A stretch of 64,000 bases of DNA from Marinomonas sp. CT5 (GTDB lineage Bacteria; Pseudomonadota; Gammaproteobacteria; Pseudomonadales; Marinomonadaceae), in contig NZ_CP025572.1 of NCBI RefSeq assembly GCF_018336975.1, positions 3,581,112 to 3,645,111 on the forward strand. The letters run 5' to 3'. A program made the position numbers and the translations under genes. Of this stretch, positions 45,636 to 55,484 are shown piece by piece; positions within the stretch are counted from its first letter, which is position 1, and each line of letters starts with the position of its first letter. Below the pieces are notes generated by a model, which searched no databases, was not told the DNA's origin, and was given only the letters and a program-made list of their open reading frames with translations.

Positions 45636-47486
45636 ATGACAACAATAAAACTTACCATGGCGCAAGCCGTCGTCAGATTCATGATGGCGCAAAAAGTAGA
45701 AACTGACAGCGGCATTCAACCTATGTTTGTCGGTGTTTGGGGGATTTTTGGACACGGTAACGTCGCTGGTTTAGGTGAAGCGCTTTACCATGTAAAAGAC
45801 AAACTTCCAACTTATCGTGCACACAATGAGCAAGGTATGGCACATGCCGCCATTGCTTATTCAAAAACTAAAAACCGCCAGCAAATGATGGCCTGTACCG
45901 CATCTGCAGGCCCTGGCGCTGTTAACATGGTAACCGCTGCCGCAGTCGCTCATGTGAACCGTATCCCCGTCCTGTTTCTTCCTGGCGATACTTTCGCAAC
46001 GCGTATGCCTGATCCGGTGTTACAGCAGGTGGAAAACTTCCAAGACATGACAATCACATCAAACGATTGTTTTCGCCCAGTTAGTCGTTTCTTTGACCGA
46101 ATTACTCGTCCTGAACAATTATTGACTTCACTGCCTCAAGCGATGCGAGTTTTAATGGATCCTATCGAATGTGGACCCGCGACACTTGCCCTACCTCAAG
46201 ATGTGCAAACCATGACATTCGATTATCCATTAAGCTTTTTTGATGAAAAAGTACATCGTCTACGCCGCCAAGAACCGGATTTCTATGAATTAAATGATGC
46301 CCTAAAACTGATCCGTCAGGCTAGAAAACCTGTCGTAATTGCTGGAGGTGGTGTCCATTATTCCGGCGCTCTGAAAGAGTTTGACAACTTTGTTAGTCAA
46401 TTCCAGCTCCCTGTTGGCGAAACTCAAGCGGGTAAAGGTGCTCTTCCTTGGGATCACAAATATAACATGGGAACCATAGGTGTAACTGGGGCAGCATCAA
46501 CAAACAAGTTGTGTGCTGAAGCCGATTTAATTATTGCCATTGGAACTCGATTGGGTGATTTTGCATCGGGGTCACGCTCGATGATAAATCCAGATGCCAA
46601 AATCGTTAGCATCAATGTGGCATCTTTTGATGCGATTAAACACAAAGGCCAAGCCTTAGTTGGTGATGCAAAACTGACACTTACTCTTTTAAGTAAAGCA
46701 CTTCAAGGCTGGAAAATTGATACAGATTGGAGCGTTAAAGCTGAAGCAGAACGAGTTGACTGGCAAAAAGTCATAGATAAAGTCACTGCAGATCGAGGCA
46801 CACAACTACCAAGCGACGGTGAAGTCGTCGGTGCGGTAAACCGCGCAGCAGGCGAAAAAGACATGGTGGTTTGTGCTGCTGGCGGTTTGCCTGGCGAATT
46901 ACAAAAACTGTGGCGTACTCGTTACAGTCGTGGCTACCACATGGAATACGGCTATTCCTGTATGGGCTACGAGCTTGCAGGCGGACTAGGTGCAAAAATG
47001 GCAAGCCCTCAATCAGAAGTGTTTGTTATGGTAGGTGATGGTTCTTACCTAATGCTGAACTCTGAAATTGCTACTTCCGTAATGATAGGACAGAAAATCA
47101 TTATGGTAGTCTTAGATAACCGAGGCTATGGTTGTATTCACCGTCTTCAGCAATTCTGTGGCGGCCCTGGCTTCAATAACATGTTGGATGATTGCTTAAC
47201 CATCCCTGAAGGCGCACCAAAAATAGATTTTGCCGCACACGCCAAATCAATGGGTGCAAGCTCTGAAAAAGTGACCACTATAGCGGAACTCGAAGAAGCT
47301 CTAGTGCGTGCCAAGGCATCACCAATTAGCTACCTGATCACCCTAGACACAGACCCAGACATCACGACAGAAAATGGTGGTCACTGGTGGGATGTAGCTG
47401 TACCAGAAGTATCTGAACGCGAGCAAGTACGTCAGGCTAGAAAAACCTACGACGCTCATAAAGCACGTCAGTTTAAAAACCTATAA
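45636..47486 (+). CDS. iolD: 3D-(3,5/4)-trihydroxycyclohexane-1,2-dione acylhydrolase IolD
   Basis: The 616-residue ThDP enzyme has the pyrimidine-domain glutamate in AHNEQGMAHAAIAY (near residue 66) and the PP-domain GDG...N motif in VMVGDGSYLMLNSEIA (near 468). The ring-cleaving hydrolase opens the diketone formed from 2-keto-inositol to give 5-deoxy-glucuronate. It is 11 bp after iolC and 28 bp before iolE. Confidence 0.95.
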   Translation: MTTIKLTMAQAVVRFMMAQKVETDSGIQPMFVGVWGIFGHGNVAGLGEALYHVKDKLPTYRAHNEQGMAHAAIAYSKTKNRQQMMACTASAGPGAVNMVTAAAVAHVNRIPVLFLPGDTFATRMPDPVLQQVENFQDMTITSNDCFRPVSRFFDRITRPEQLLTSLPQAMRVLMDPIECGPATLALPQDVQTMTFDYPLSFFDEKVHRLRRQEPDFYELNDALKLIRQARKPVVIAGGGVHYSGALKEFDNFVSQFQLPVGETQAGKGALPWDHKYNMGTIGVTGAASTNKLCAEADLIIAIGTRLGDFASGSRSMINPDAKIVSINVASFDAIKHKGQALVGDAKLTLTLLSKALQGWKIDTDWSVKAEAERVDWQKVIDKVTADRGTQLPSDGEVVGAVNRAAGEKDMVVCAAGGLPGELQKLWRTRYSRGYHMEYGYSCMGYELAGGLGAKMASPQSEVFVMVGDGSYLMLNSEIATSVMIGQKIIMVVLDNRGYGCIHRLQQFCGGPGFNNMLDDCLTIPEGAPKIDFAAHAKSMGASSEKVTTIAELEEALVRAKASPISYLITLDTDPDITTENGGHWWDVAVPEVSEREQVRQARKTYDAHKARQFKNL

Positions 47487-47514
47487 AACACTATCTACTG
47501 ATTGGAGAATAAAA

Positions 47515-48414
47515 ATGAGCGTACGAATCGGTATAAATCCACTGACTTGGACTAATGACGACCTACCAACTTTGGGTGCTGAAACACCGCTTGAAACCTG
47601 CCTAAGTGAAGGTAAACAAGCAGGATTTAGTGGTTTTGAATTAGGCCACAAATTCCCTCGCACACCAGAAGCTCTTGGCCCTATTTTAAAAGAGCATGAT
47701 TTAAGCTTGGTTTCTGGCTGGTTCAGCGGTGAATTATTGACTCGCAGTGTAGAAGAAGAAATTGAGGCCATAAAGCCTCATCTTCACCTGCTAAAATCTC
47801 TTGGTGCTAAAGCCATGGTTTACTGCGAGATAACAGACTGCATCCATGGGCAAATAGAAACACCACTGTCACACCGCCCTATTATTAGCGAAGAAAAGAT
47901 CGCTGAAATGAGTAAGAAGCTGACTCAAGTTGCAGACTACTGCCTATCTCAAGGGGTGCAAATTGCTTACCACCATCACATGGGGACAGTCATTGAAAGT
48001 CAACACGAAGTTGACCTACTAATGAAATACACAGGTCCTTCTGTTGGTCTACTTTTAGATACTGGCCATATGACCTTTGCGGGCGGTAATCCATTAGAAG
48101 TTCAAGCAAAACACGCAGATCGCATTATTCACGTGCATTGCAAAGACCTTCGCCCTGAGATCCTAAAAGACGCTAAGAACCGCGACATAAGCTTCTTGAA
48201 TGCTATGTTAAATGGCGTTTTTACTGTGCCGGGTGATGGTTTTATTGATTACGGCAGTTTATTCAAACAACTTAAAGCAAGTAACTATTCTGGCTGGTTG
48301 GTTGTGGAAGCAGAACAAGATCCAAGTGTTGCGCATCCATTAACATACGCAACACTTGGGGCAAACAACCTGAAAGCGTTATGCGCTGAATCCGGGTTAG
48401 AAATCGTCAAATAA
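47515..48414 (+). CDS. iolE: myo-Inosose-2 dehydratase IolE
   Basis: The 299-residue TIM-barrel protein has the typical IolE/MocC start SVRIGINPLTWTNDDLPTLG, plus SGFELGHKFPR, IAYHHHMGTVIESQHEVD, LLLDTGHMTFAGG and IIHVHCKDLRPEIL. The conserved His, Glu and Asp residues bind the metal used to dehydrate 2-keto-myo-inositol. It lies between iolD and iolA in the same operon. MocC of rhizobia belongs to this family, which again links the Iol and Moc themes. Confidence 0.93.
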   Translation: MSVRIGINPLTWTNDDLPTLGAETPLETCLSEGKQAGFSGFELGHKFPRTPEALGPILKEHDLSLVSGWFSGELLTRSVEEEIEAIKPHLHLLKSLGAKAMVYCEITDCIHGQIETPLSHRPIISEEKIAEMSKKLTQVADYCLSQGVQIAYHHHMGTVIESQHEVDLLMKYTGPSVGLLLDTGHMTFAGGNPLEVQAKHADRIIHVHCKDLRPEILKDAKNRDISFLNAMLNGVFTVPGDGFIDYGSLFKQLKASNYSGWLVVEAEQDPSVAHPLTYATLGANNLKALCAESGLEIVK

Positions 48415-48496
48415 CCACCAATATTTATTCGTGATGCTAATGCTAGATTAATGGCGTTAGCGTCAACAAAAACACATGCAAACGTTAGGTATTCTC

Positions 48497-49999
48497 ATGA
48501 AAACATTAGGTAACTACATTAACGGTAAGCAAATTGCCAGCCAAAGCGGCCGCACAGGTCCAGTTTACAACCCAGCTACTGGCGCTCAAAGCCTTAGCGT
48601 TGCGCTTTCTAGTGCTGACGAAACTCGCACAGCGATTGAATCTGCACAAGAAGCGTTCAAAACATGGAGTAAAGTTACTCCACTTAACCGTGCTCGAGTC
48701 ATGTTTAAATTTAAAGCATTGCTAGAACAGCACGCAGATGAAATCGCAGAGATGATCACCAATGAGCATGGCAAAGTGTTTTCGGATGCCAAAGGTGAAT
48801 TAACACGCGGTATCGAAGTAGTGGAATTTGCCTGCGGCATTCCGCATCTACAAAAAGGCGAGCACAGTCTAAACGTTGGTCGCGGTGTAGACAGCATGTC
48901 TTTAATGCAACCTCTTGGTGTTTGCGCGGGTATTTCACCGTTCAACTTCCCTGCTATGGTCCCAATGTGGATGTTCCCTGTTGCTATTGCTAGCGGCAAC
49001 GCTTTTGTAATGAAGCCATCAGAAAAAGATCCTTCTGTACCACTACGATTGGCAGAGCTACTTACTGAAGCAGGTCTTCCTGATGGCGTTTTCAATATCG
49101 TTAATGGCGATAAAGAAGCGGTAGATGTGTTGCTAACGGATGAACGAGTTCAAGCAGTTAGCTTTGTTGGTTCAACACCTATTGCAGAATACATTTACGC
49201 AACAGCTTCTGCTCATGGCAAACGAGTACAAGCGCTTGGCGGTGCCAAAAACCATATGATTGTGATGCCAGATGCTGATCCAAGCCAAGTTGTTGGTTCC
49301 CTAATGGGTGCTGCTTATGGTTCTGCTGGTGAACGCTGTATGGCGATCTCTGTCGCAGTTTGTGTTGGTGATGATGTTGCCGATAATCTGATCGACAGTT
49401 TAAGTACTGAAATTGATGGAATGCGAGTCGGGCCAGGTGTCGGCTTGCCAGAAGAGGCACACATGGGCCCAGTCATTTCCAAAGAGCATTGCGCAAAAAT
49501 CAAAGACTACATCGGTATCGGTGTGGAAGAAGGCGCTACTTTGGTTCGTGATGGTCGTGATTTTGTCTATCCAGGCAATGAAAATGGATACTTCGTTGGA
49601 CCAACCTTGTTCGATAATGTGAAACAAGGTATGCGCATCTATAACGAAGAAATTTTTGGCCCTGTTTTATGCGTGGTTCGCGCCAACAGTTACCAAGAAG
49701 CATTGGATATGATCAATGCCCACGAATACGGTAATGGCACGTCAATCTTCACCCGTGATGGCGATACAGCTCGTCAATTCTGTGAAGACGTTCAAGTAGG
49801 AATGGTTGGCGTGAATGTGCCAATTCCAGTACCTATGGCCTTCCATAGCTTCGGTGGCTGGAAACGCTCTTTATTTGGTCCATTACACATGCACGGACCA
49901 GATGGTGTTCGTTTCTACACTCGCATGAAAACCATCACAGCACGCTGGCCAACAGGTCTTCGTGCTGGCGCTGAATTCTCAATGCCAACTATGAAGTAA
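48497..49999 (+). CDS. iolA: Methylmalonate-/malonate-semialdehyde dehydrogenase IolA
   Basis: From ATG 48497 (AGGT six bases upstream; a frame seven codons longer is less likely) the protein has 500 residues. It has the aldehyde dehydrogenase catalytic Cys in GSAGERCMAISVAV (near residue 283), the Glu region QALGGAKNHMIVMPDAD, and the CoA-acylating-family N-terminal FNFPAMVPMWMFPVA. It converts malonate semialdehyde to acetyl-CoA, the last step of the pathway. A terminator follows at 50007. Confidence 0.94.
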   Translation: MKTLGNYINGKQIASQSGRTGPVYNPATGAQSLSVALSSADETRTAIESAQEAFKTWSKVTPLNRARVMFKFKALLEQHADEIAEMITNEHGKVFSDAKGELTRGIEVVEFACGIPHLQKGEHSLNVGRGVDSMSLMQPLGVCAGISPFNFPAMVPMWMFPVAIASGNAFVMKPSEKDPSVPLRLAELLTEAGLPDGVFNIVNGDKEAVDVLLTDERVQAVSFVGSTPIAEYIYATASAHGKRVQALGGAKNHMIVMPDADPSQVVGSLMGAAYGSAGERCMAISVAVCVGDDVADNLIDSLSTEIDGMRVGPGVGLPEEAHMGPVISKEHCAKIKDYIGIGVEEGATLVRDGRDFVYPGNENGYFVGPTLFDNVKQGMRIYNEEIFGPVLCVVRANSYQEALDMINAHEYGNGTSIFTRDGDTARQFCEDVQVGMVGVNVPIPVPMAFHSFGGWKRSLFGPLHMHGPDGVRFYTRMKTITARWPTGLRAGAEFSMPTMK

Positions 50000-50006
50000 A
50001 CATCAG

Positions 50007-50039
50007 TGAGCGGTGTATCTACACCGCTCATTTTCTTTC
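50007..50039 (+). terminator. Rho-independent terminator after iolA
   Basis: TGAGCGGTGTA and TACACCGCTCA form an 11-bp stem followed by TTTTCTTT. It lies between iolA and the second binding-protein gene, so the latter may be transcribed only in part with iolA. Confidence 0.82.
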
Positions 50040-50072
50040 AATATTTATATCGTTATTTAATAGGAGTTATGC

Positions 50073-51005
50073 ATGAACAAAATAAATAAAATAGCATTGC
50101 TACTTTTATCAGTAGGAACAATAAGCAACGCTCAGGCCACAAATATAGGCATAAGCATGACATCCTTTGATAACCCCTTTTTAAATATTTTGATCAATGG
50201 AATGAAGTCTGCGGACCAATCAAATGACGATATAACACTACAATTTGAAGATGCCAATAGTGATATTGGACGTCAGTTAAACCAAGTCCAAAGTTTCATT
50301 GCAAGTGGGGTTGATGCCATTATCGTTAACGCTGTAGATGGTGATTCCACTATGGCAATCACACAAATGACAAATGAAGCGGGCATACCTTTAGTTTATG
50401 TAAATCATCCACCTATCGACATTAATCAATTACCTGATACCGCCAGTTTTGTCGGCTCTAATGAGCTAGATTCAGGCACTTTACAAACAGAAGAAGTTTG
50501 TCGTCTATTAAATGGTAAAGGTAACGCGTTGGTCATCATAGGTCCTCTTGAGAATCATGCAGCGCTAACACGCACTAAAGATGTAGAAAAAGTATTGTCA
50601 CGTCCTGAATGCTCAGGCATTAAAATTCTTGATAAGCAAGTGGCTAACTGGTCTCGAACACAAGCCTACGACCTAATGACCAATTGGATTACTTCTGGCA
50701 TAGAGTTTAATACAGTCATAGCCAACAATGATGAAATGGCCATCGGTGCCATTCAAGCAATAGAAGCATCCAGTCTTAACATCGACAATATTGTTGTAGC
50801 TGGCATTGATGCAACAGCTGATGGCTTAGCGGCTATGAGATCTGGTGAACTGAGTATCACCGTTTTTCAGAATGCAACAAAACAAGGCCAAGTAGCTGTT
50901 CAAACCGCTTATAAAATGGTTCATGGCGACCCTGTAGATCGTAATCTTTGGGTGCCCTTTGAACTGGTAACAAAACAGAATCTTTCCCAATACTCTTCAA
51001 AGTAA
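50073..51005 (+). CDS. Second cyclitol-type periplasmic binding protein (no partner permease beside it)
   Basis: The 310-residue protein has a signal peptide cleaved after NAQA (residue 23). It is very like the binding protein at 34372: [68 protein letters not shown]. It lacks its own ATPase and permease genes, so it may feed the transporter encoded at 31690-34315 with a different ligand, or serve in sensing. MocB of rhizobia is a similar binding protein. Confidence 0.9.
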   Translation: MNKINKIALLLLSVGTISNAQATNIGISMTSFDNPFLNILINGMKSADQSNDDITLQFEDANSDIGRQLNQVQSFIASGVDAIIVNAVDGDSTMAITQMTNEAGIPLVYVNHPPIDINQLPDTASFVGSNELDSGTLQTEEVCRLLNGKGNALVIIGPLENHAALTRTKDVEKVLSRPECSGIKILDKQVANWSRTQAYDLMTNWITSGIEFNTVIANNDEMAIGAIQAIEASSLNIDNIVVAGIDATADGLAAMRSGELSITVFQNATKQGQVAVQTAYKMVHGDPVDRNLWVPFELVTKQNLSQYSSK

Positions 51006-51066
51006 TGGGAATACCTTAGCTCAGTCGCAGATTGTTATTGTCTAACTCTCTAGTAAGCGACTTTTT

Positions 51067-51093
51067 AGCCCACCATTTGGTGGGCTTTTTTTT
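51067..51093 (+). terminator. Rho-independent terminator after the second binding-protein gene
   Basis: AGCCCACCA and TGGTGGGCT form a 9-bp stem followed by eight T. Confidence 0.92.
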
Positions 51094-51132
51094 AAATCAT
51101 TAACAATGCCACTGTTCGAAGGCGGGGGTTTT

Positions 51133-51414
51133 GTGAGTCTGGAAAGTGCAGTAAATGACTTCAAAATAAACTCAGAGGCATCCACTATTATGGATAAGAG
51201 CAAACCAGTCCTATTCAGAGTCATCAGAAATCAAATCATGTTTAAAGTTATCACTTCCCTGTATTTGCAATGTGAACAGCACAATATTGATATGTACTTA
51301 AAACATAACTTTGACTTAATACACCAAATGATTGACAAAGGCGTCAAAAAAGCAATGATGGTGAATTTTTTAAACATAAACAAAAAAGGGCCATCAGCCC
51401 TTTTGAAACTTTGA
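51133..51414 (+). CDS. Possible small protein, unrecognised
   Basis: A frame of about 93 codons opens at a GTG (51133) with a G-rich site (GGCGGGGG) just upstream; an ATG at 51106 has no such site. The product (SLESAVNDFKINSEASTIMD..., ending NKKGPSALLKL) is soluble and mixed in character, with no motif I recognise. Its last codons run through the hairpin that terminates the converging chemoreceptor gene, so it could be spurious. Confidence 0.35.
   Translation: MSLESAVNDFKINSEASTIMDKSKPVLFRVIRNQIMFKVITSLYLQCEQHNIDMYLKHNFDLIHQMIDKGVKKAMMVNFLNINKKGPSALLKL
51382..51404 (-). terminator. Rho-independent terminator of the chemoreceptor operon
   Basis: On the minus strand AAAAGGGC and GCCCTTTT pair around a 5-base loop, with a run of six T following. 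It lies 19 bp after the stop codon of the chemoreceptor gene. Confidence 0.8.
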
Positions 51415-51422
51415 AGTTATGC

Positions 51423-53408
51423 TCAAACCTTGTAACGAGAAATAGAAGACTGTAACTCTTCTGTGAGTGTACGAATGTCATTACCAATCGCAGACAAATC
51501 CTTAGCACCTTGCGCATTTTTCTCTGCGCTGCTGCTGATATGTTGTGCTCGTTCGTTTACTTCTTTTGCGGTGTAACTTTGTTCTTCTGTCGCACTGGCT
51601 ATTTGCTCGTTCATCGATACGATTAGCTCTACGCTGGAGCTGACTTTATCGATACTTGCTGAAGACGCTTCCGAAACCGATATCATGCTTCCTGTCATAT
51701 CCTGACTTTCTTTCATCACATCAACAGTGGCTTTAATTAAGCCCTGCATTTTTTCGATTGTCGTTTGAATTTCTTCTGTCGATTGTTTAGTACGACCTGC
51801 CAAAGAGCGAACCTCGTCTGCAACAACCGCAAAACCTCGACCTTGTTCACCAGCGCGAGCAGCTTCAATTGCTGCATTCAGTGCCAATAGGTTTGTTTGC
51901 TCCGCAATGTCTTTAATGGTTTCAATGACGCTATCGATACGACGACCATGTTGATTTAATTCTTCTGACGCCTCACTAGCACGATTAATCTGCTTTGCTT
52001 GAGAGTGGACAGAGTCAATCGTATTTTGGATCTGCTGCCGTGTTTCCGTCATCGATGATTTAACTTGAGATGCGGTTCTCATCGTTTCTTGAGATAAGTT
52101 GGCCACTTCACGTACCGCTTCTTCCATTTGCTCCATAGCATCCGCTGTTTGATTGGCGACTTCCTTCTGAGAATTAGCACTGGCATTGGATTCTTGGCTG
52201 AATCTGGCATTCTGCTCAGCTGTCTCCAGCAAACGTTCAGAGGTGATGGCTAACAGACCAAATGTTTCTCGTAACGTGGTAATCAATTGTTGTAAGTAGC
52301 CCCCCAGTTCAGACAATTCATCTTTACCTGTTACAGCAAAGTTTACTGTCAAATCCCCGTTTGAGATTTTCAGGATAGTGTCGCGAAAGCGTTGTAAAGA
52401 TTTACGTAGATTACGCGCCACTAAATATGCAACCAAAATGGCAGCAAAAATAGCCGCCCCACCAATAGAAGCCTGTATCATTTGGCTTAAAGCCACATCT
52501 TTTGCAGAGGCCTGTTTGACCTTTTCCATACTGGAAGTAAGTTCGTTAACCAAGGTATCAATTTGCGCTAGCACTTTTTCCATTTGATTAGTGAGCGAAC
52601 CAATGTCACTTGCCGCTTGTTTCTGTTGTAAAATCTGTTGCTTATATAGAGAAAACAAACCGTCAGGTGATTGCATTTGGAATAAAAGTGGGTCGATCAT
52701 CAGCTTAAACAAGCGCCCCTTGTCTTTATCTATTTTAGCAAGGTTATCAAAGCTACGTTTTACCAGTACATCTTGACCATCTAAATTTTTCGCTAATAAA
52801 CCAAAATCCCCAGTAACGAGGTAATCGTTAAAACCACTTGTAATCAATGATACACTGCGATTTAACGTGGTTATTTCCAGCTTCCAGTTCGGATCATTCG
52901 GATAATAACCTGCACTGTATTTACGCAGATAATAATCCAACTGCGACGCTAATTGATTGACTGTATTTTGTTGCTGTAAAACTGCGTCACGGGTTTTTAA
53001 CGATTGCACATGCGCTTTTAAAATGACATCTGCTTGCTCTTGTATCAAGCGAGAATTATCACGAATAACGTTCAAATCGTCCGCCGTTTCTATAGTGCTA
53101 TTGCGTTGCTCTAACTCCCTCAACTGCTTAGAAAAGTCATTAAACAATGCGATAATCTGCTGATCTTTACTGTTAATATCGTTTTTAAAATTATCACTAA
53201 TCGCTAAATTCAACTGACGATCTGCTAACAACAATGTAGTTTTTAAGTTTCCCGCGTCAATAGTCATAGGCACGGCTTTATCGGTCATGGAGACAAGTTG
53301 CTCGTTTAACTTATCCAATGAAAGTAAACTCGATGAAGCCAGAAGAATCAGGGCCAATATGAGAATCGCGAAGCCGATGTAGATCCTTTGAATAATAGAT
53401 AAAGACAT
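51423..53408 (-). CDS. Methyl-accepting chemotaxis protein
   Basis: From ATG 53408 (GGAG six bases upstream; a frame six codons longer overlaps the upstream gene) the protein has 661 residues. It has an N-terminal membrane segment (residues 8-27), a long helical periplasmic domain of about 270 residues, a second membrane segment near 310-330 and a HAMP region ([19 protein letters not shown]). The cytoplasmic signalling domain has the conserved hairpin [32 protein letters not shown]. It lies 14 bp after a sugar-binding-protein gene, so it may take its signal from that protein. Confidence 0.95.
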   Translation of the reverse strand: MSLSIIQRIYIGFAILILALILLASSSLLSLDKLNEQLVSMTDKAVPMTIDAGNLKTTLLLADRQLNLAISDNFKNDINSKDQQIIALFNDFSKQLRELEQRNSTIETADDLNVIRDNSRLIQEQADVILKAHVQSLKTRDAVLQQQNTVNQLASQLDYYLRKYSAGYYPNDPNWKLEITTLNRSVSLITSGFNDYLVTGDFGLLAKNLDGQDVLVKRSFDNLAKIDKDKGRLFKLMIDPLLFQMQSPDGLFSLYKQQILQQKQAASDIGSLTNQMEKVLAQIDTLVNELTSSMEKVKQASAKDVALSQMIQASIGGAAIFAAILVAYLVARNLRKSLQRFRDTILKISNGDLTVNFAVTGKDELSELGGYLQQLITTLRETFGLLAITSERLLETAEQNARFSQESNASANSQKEVANQTADAMEQMEEAVREVANLSQETMRTASQVKSSMTETRQQIQNTIDSVHSQAKQINRASEASEELNQHGRRIDSVIETIKDIAEQTNLLALNAAIEAARAGEQGRGFAVVADEVRSLAGRTKQSTEEIQTTIEKMQGLIKATVDVMKESQDMTGSMISVSEASSASIDKVSSSVELIVSMNEQIASATEEQSYTAKEVNERAQHISSSAEKNAQGAKDLSAIGNDIRTLTEELQSSISRYKV

Positions 53409-53422
53409 ATTTGGCTCCAATC

Positions 53423-54349
53423 TCAATGATCGTTGGTAAATTGATGAAGATTATTTTTGTTTACCAATCTAAATGGCACCCAGATTTCTTTCGACACAGA
53501 TTTCCCATTTACCATATCAATAGCGGCATTGGCGGCACCTTGTGCTTGCCCAGCAACATCCTGAAACACAGTGACATCGAGTTTTCCGTCCCCCATGTAT
53601 TTCAATGCATCAGCTGTGGCGTCTACGCCACCAATCAAATAATCACGCGGATTTAGGCCAGCTTCTTCTATAGCAGTTATCGCGCCAATAGCCATTTCGT
53701 CGTTATTCGCAACGATAATATTAAATTGGCCCGCGTATTCTTTAAGCCATTTTGTGGTGATTTTTAAGCCTTCATTACGCTCCCAGTTACCACGCTCTCG
53801 AACAATCACTTTCATATCTGGGTATTTTTTTATGACAGTATCCACGTCTAAGGTACGAATCTTAGCCGCAGGGTGTGACTCTTCTCCCATGAGAAGAACA
53901 ACATTGCCTTTGTAATTTGCCAAGCGAGCTAGCTCTTCCATTTCCAAAGTGCCAGACTCAAGTTCATTGGAACCCACGTAAACGACACCATTTGGAAGCG
54001 GAGAGATATCCGGTTTCACATTGACGAAAACCAAAGGTATGTTACTTTTCGTGGCTAAATCTACGATGGGTTGGGCGAAGTCCTTCGAAGGGTTCACTAG
54101 GATCACAATCAAAGCATCCACTTTTGCCTCCGCGAAACGCTTTATCTGCGCAAATTGCTTTTCTTTTGAGTCTTCTGCTTGATCGATATAAACATCATGG
54201 CCGCTTTTATCGATGGTCGACTCAATATTCGTGCGTAATAGATTGATAAAGTTATCGTTGTATCTTGGCAAACTCACAGCAATTAAGCTCGCATGCGCTT
54301 GAAAAACAAAGCTCACTAACATAAAAGCAAGGCACAGTCGTTGAATCAT
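53423..54349 (-). CDS. Third cyclitol-type periplasmic binding protein, paired with the chemoreceptor
   Basis: The 308-residue protein has a signal peptide (cleavage after AHA near residue 21) and the same ribose-type fold and landmarks as the proteins at 34372 and 50073 ([49 protein letters not shown]). It is more divergent than the other two. With no transporter genes beside it and a chemoreceptor gene directly downstream, a role as the ligand-binding partner for chemotaxis is likely, as with the ribose- and galactose-binding proteins and Trg. Confidence 0.88.
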   Translation of the reverse strand: MIQRLCLAFMLVSFVFQAHASLIAVSLPRYNDNFINLLRTNIESTIDKSGHDVYIDQAEDSKEKQFAQIKRFAEAKVDALIVILVNPSKDFAQPIVDLATKSNIPLVFVNVKPDISPLPNGVVYVGSNELESGTLEMEELARLANYKGNVVLLMGEESHPAAKIRTLDVDTVIKKYPDMKVIVRERGNWERNEGLKITTKWLKEYAGQFNIIVANNDEMAIGAITAIEEAGLNPRDYLIGGVDATADALKYMGDGKLDVTVFQDVAGQAQGAANAAIDMVNGKSVSKEIWVPFRLVNKNNLHQFTNDH

Positions 54350-54527
54350 GATGCAATCACCTTTTTATTTTTAATGGATATTCATAGTAATTTAAGAAGT
54401 ATTTTAGGATTTTTGCTCATAAATACATGTGAGGTTTATTTATCTATTTGTAAGTATTTGTCGTTTTTATGGAGACTATGGAAAGTATGAACAAATTAGA
54501 GAATATCTGAAATAAAAAAGTGAACTG

Positions 54528-55379
54528 CTAAGCCTGTAACGTACACTCTACAAAAGCGCTAATCGCGCTGGATGGGTTGTCTTTGCGCGATACGAGATAC
54601 GTCTGCGCGTGAGCTATTTCTGTTTCGACGGGACGAAACGCTAAGCCTCCGGTTTTATGCAATGCCAATAACGAGCGCGGCACCATGCCAATACCCATTC
54701 CAGCAATCACACAGCTGATCATGGTGTAATAGCTGGGGATTTCGATGATGCGTTCACAAGTACGGTCTTGGCTTTTTAACCACTTTTCAAGCCTATCTCG
54801 ATAAGAGCACCCTTTGTTGTAACCCACCATGGTTAAAGTATCAGGTAGTTCTTCCTGCTCTCCCCAAGCCAACGGCATAATAAGCACCAACTCTTCATCA
54901 AAGCAATGAGTACAAGAAAGCCTTGGATCATTTGGTGGATCAGAAGTCATAACAAGATCGAGTTCGCCTTCTAAAACTCTCTCAATTAACGGCATAGACG
55001 CAGCGGTCATCAGTTCAATTTGCACGGCTGGGTACTTATCGTGATAGCGCGAAAGTATGTTTGGCAAGCGCGAGGCAGCGCTACTTTCCATAGATCCCAA
55101 ACGTAATAATCCAGACGGTTCCGCCTGTGTTAATTCTGCGATGGCACTTTTTTGCAGCTGCAAAATTTTATCAGTGTAGTCCAGCAAGCGAAGACCTGCG
55201 GAGGTAACAGACAGGCGATTATTTTCTCTTAAAAAGAGATCTATATTGAGCTCGCTCTCCAGTTTTTTAAGCCGAGCGGTGACATTAGATGGCACTCGAT
55301 GCAGAGCTTCTGCTGCCCGAGTAACGCCTTTATGCTCAACAACGGTCTTAAAAACAATCAGGTCTGAAATATCTATGAT
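54528..55379 (-). CDS. LysR-family regulator with a non-canonical start
   Basis: Family alignment by eye needs the sequence DISDLIVFKTVVEHKGVTRA upstream of the first GTG (55295), because that GTG would remove half of the HTH. In frame, the only codons before a TGA at 55383-55385 are GTC, ATC, ATA and ATT, so translation probably begins at ATC 55379 or ATA 55376. The remainder is a normal LysR (LRLGSMESSAASRLPNILSR, VIAGMGIGMVPRSLLAL). It is divergent from the EamA transporter gene and probably controls it. A mutated ATG or a sequencing error is possible. Confidence 0.82.
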   Translation of the reverse strand: MIDISDLIVFKTVVEHKGVTRAAEALHRVPSNVTARLKKLESELNIDLFLRENNRLSVTSAGLRLLDYTDKILQLQKSAIAELTQAEPSGLLRLGSMESSAASRLPNILSRYHDKYPAVQIELMTAASMPLIERVLEGELDLVMTSDPPNDPRLSCTHCFDEELVLIMPLAWGEQEELPDTLTMVGYNKGCSYRDRLEKWLKSQDRTCERIIEIPSYYTMISCVIAGMGIGMVPRSLLALHKTGGLAFRPVETEIAHAQTYLVSRKDNPSSAISAFVECTLQA

Positions 55380-55484
55380 GACTCACTCTTTCATATTTAA
55401 TGAAGGTATTGTTCTTTATTATTCATTATTAATGAAAAAAAGGTAACTCTATAATGTAAAAAAATCAAACAAGAGGATCAAAAA

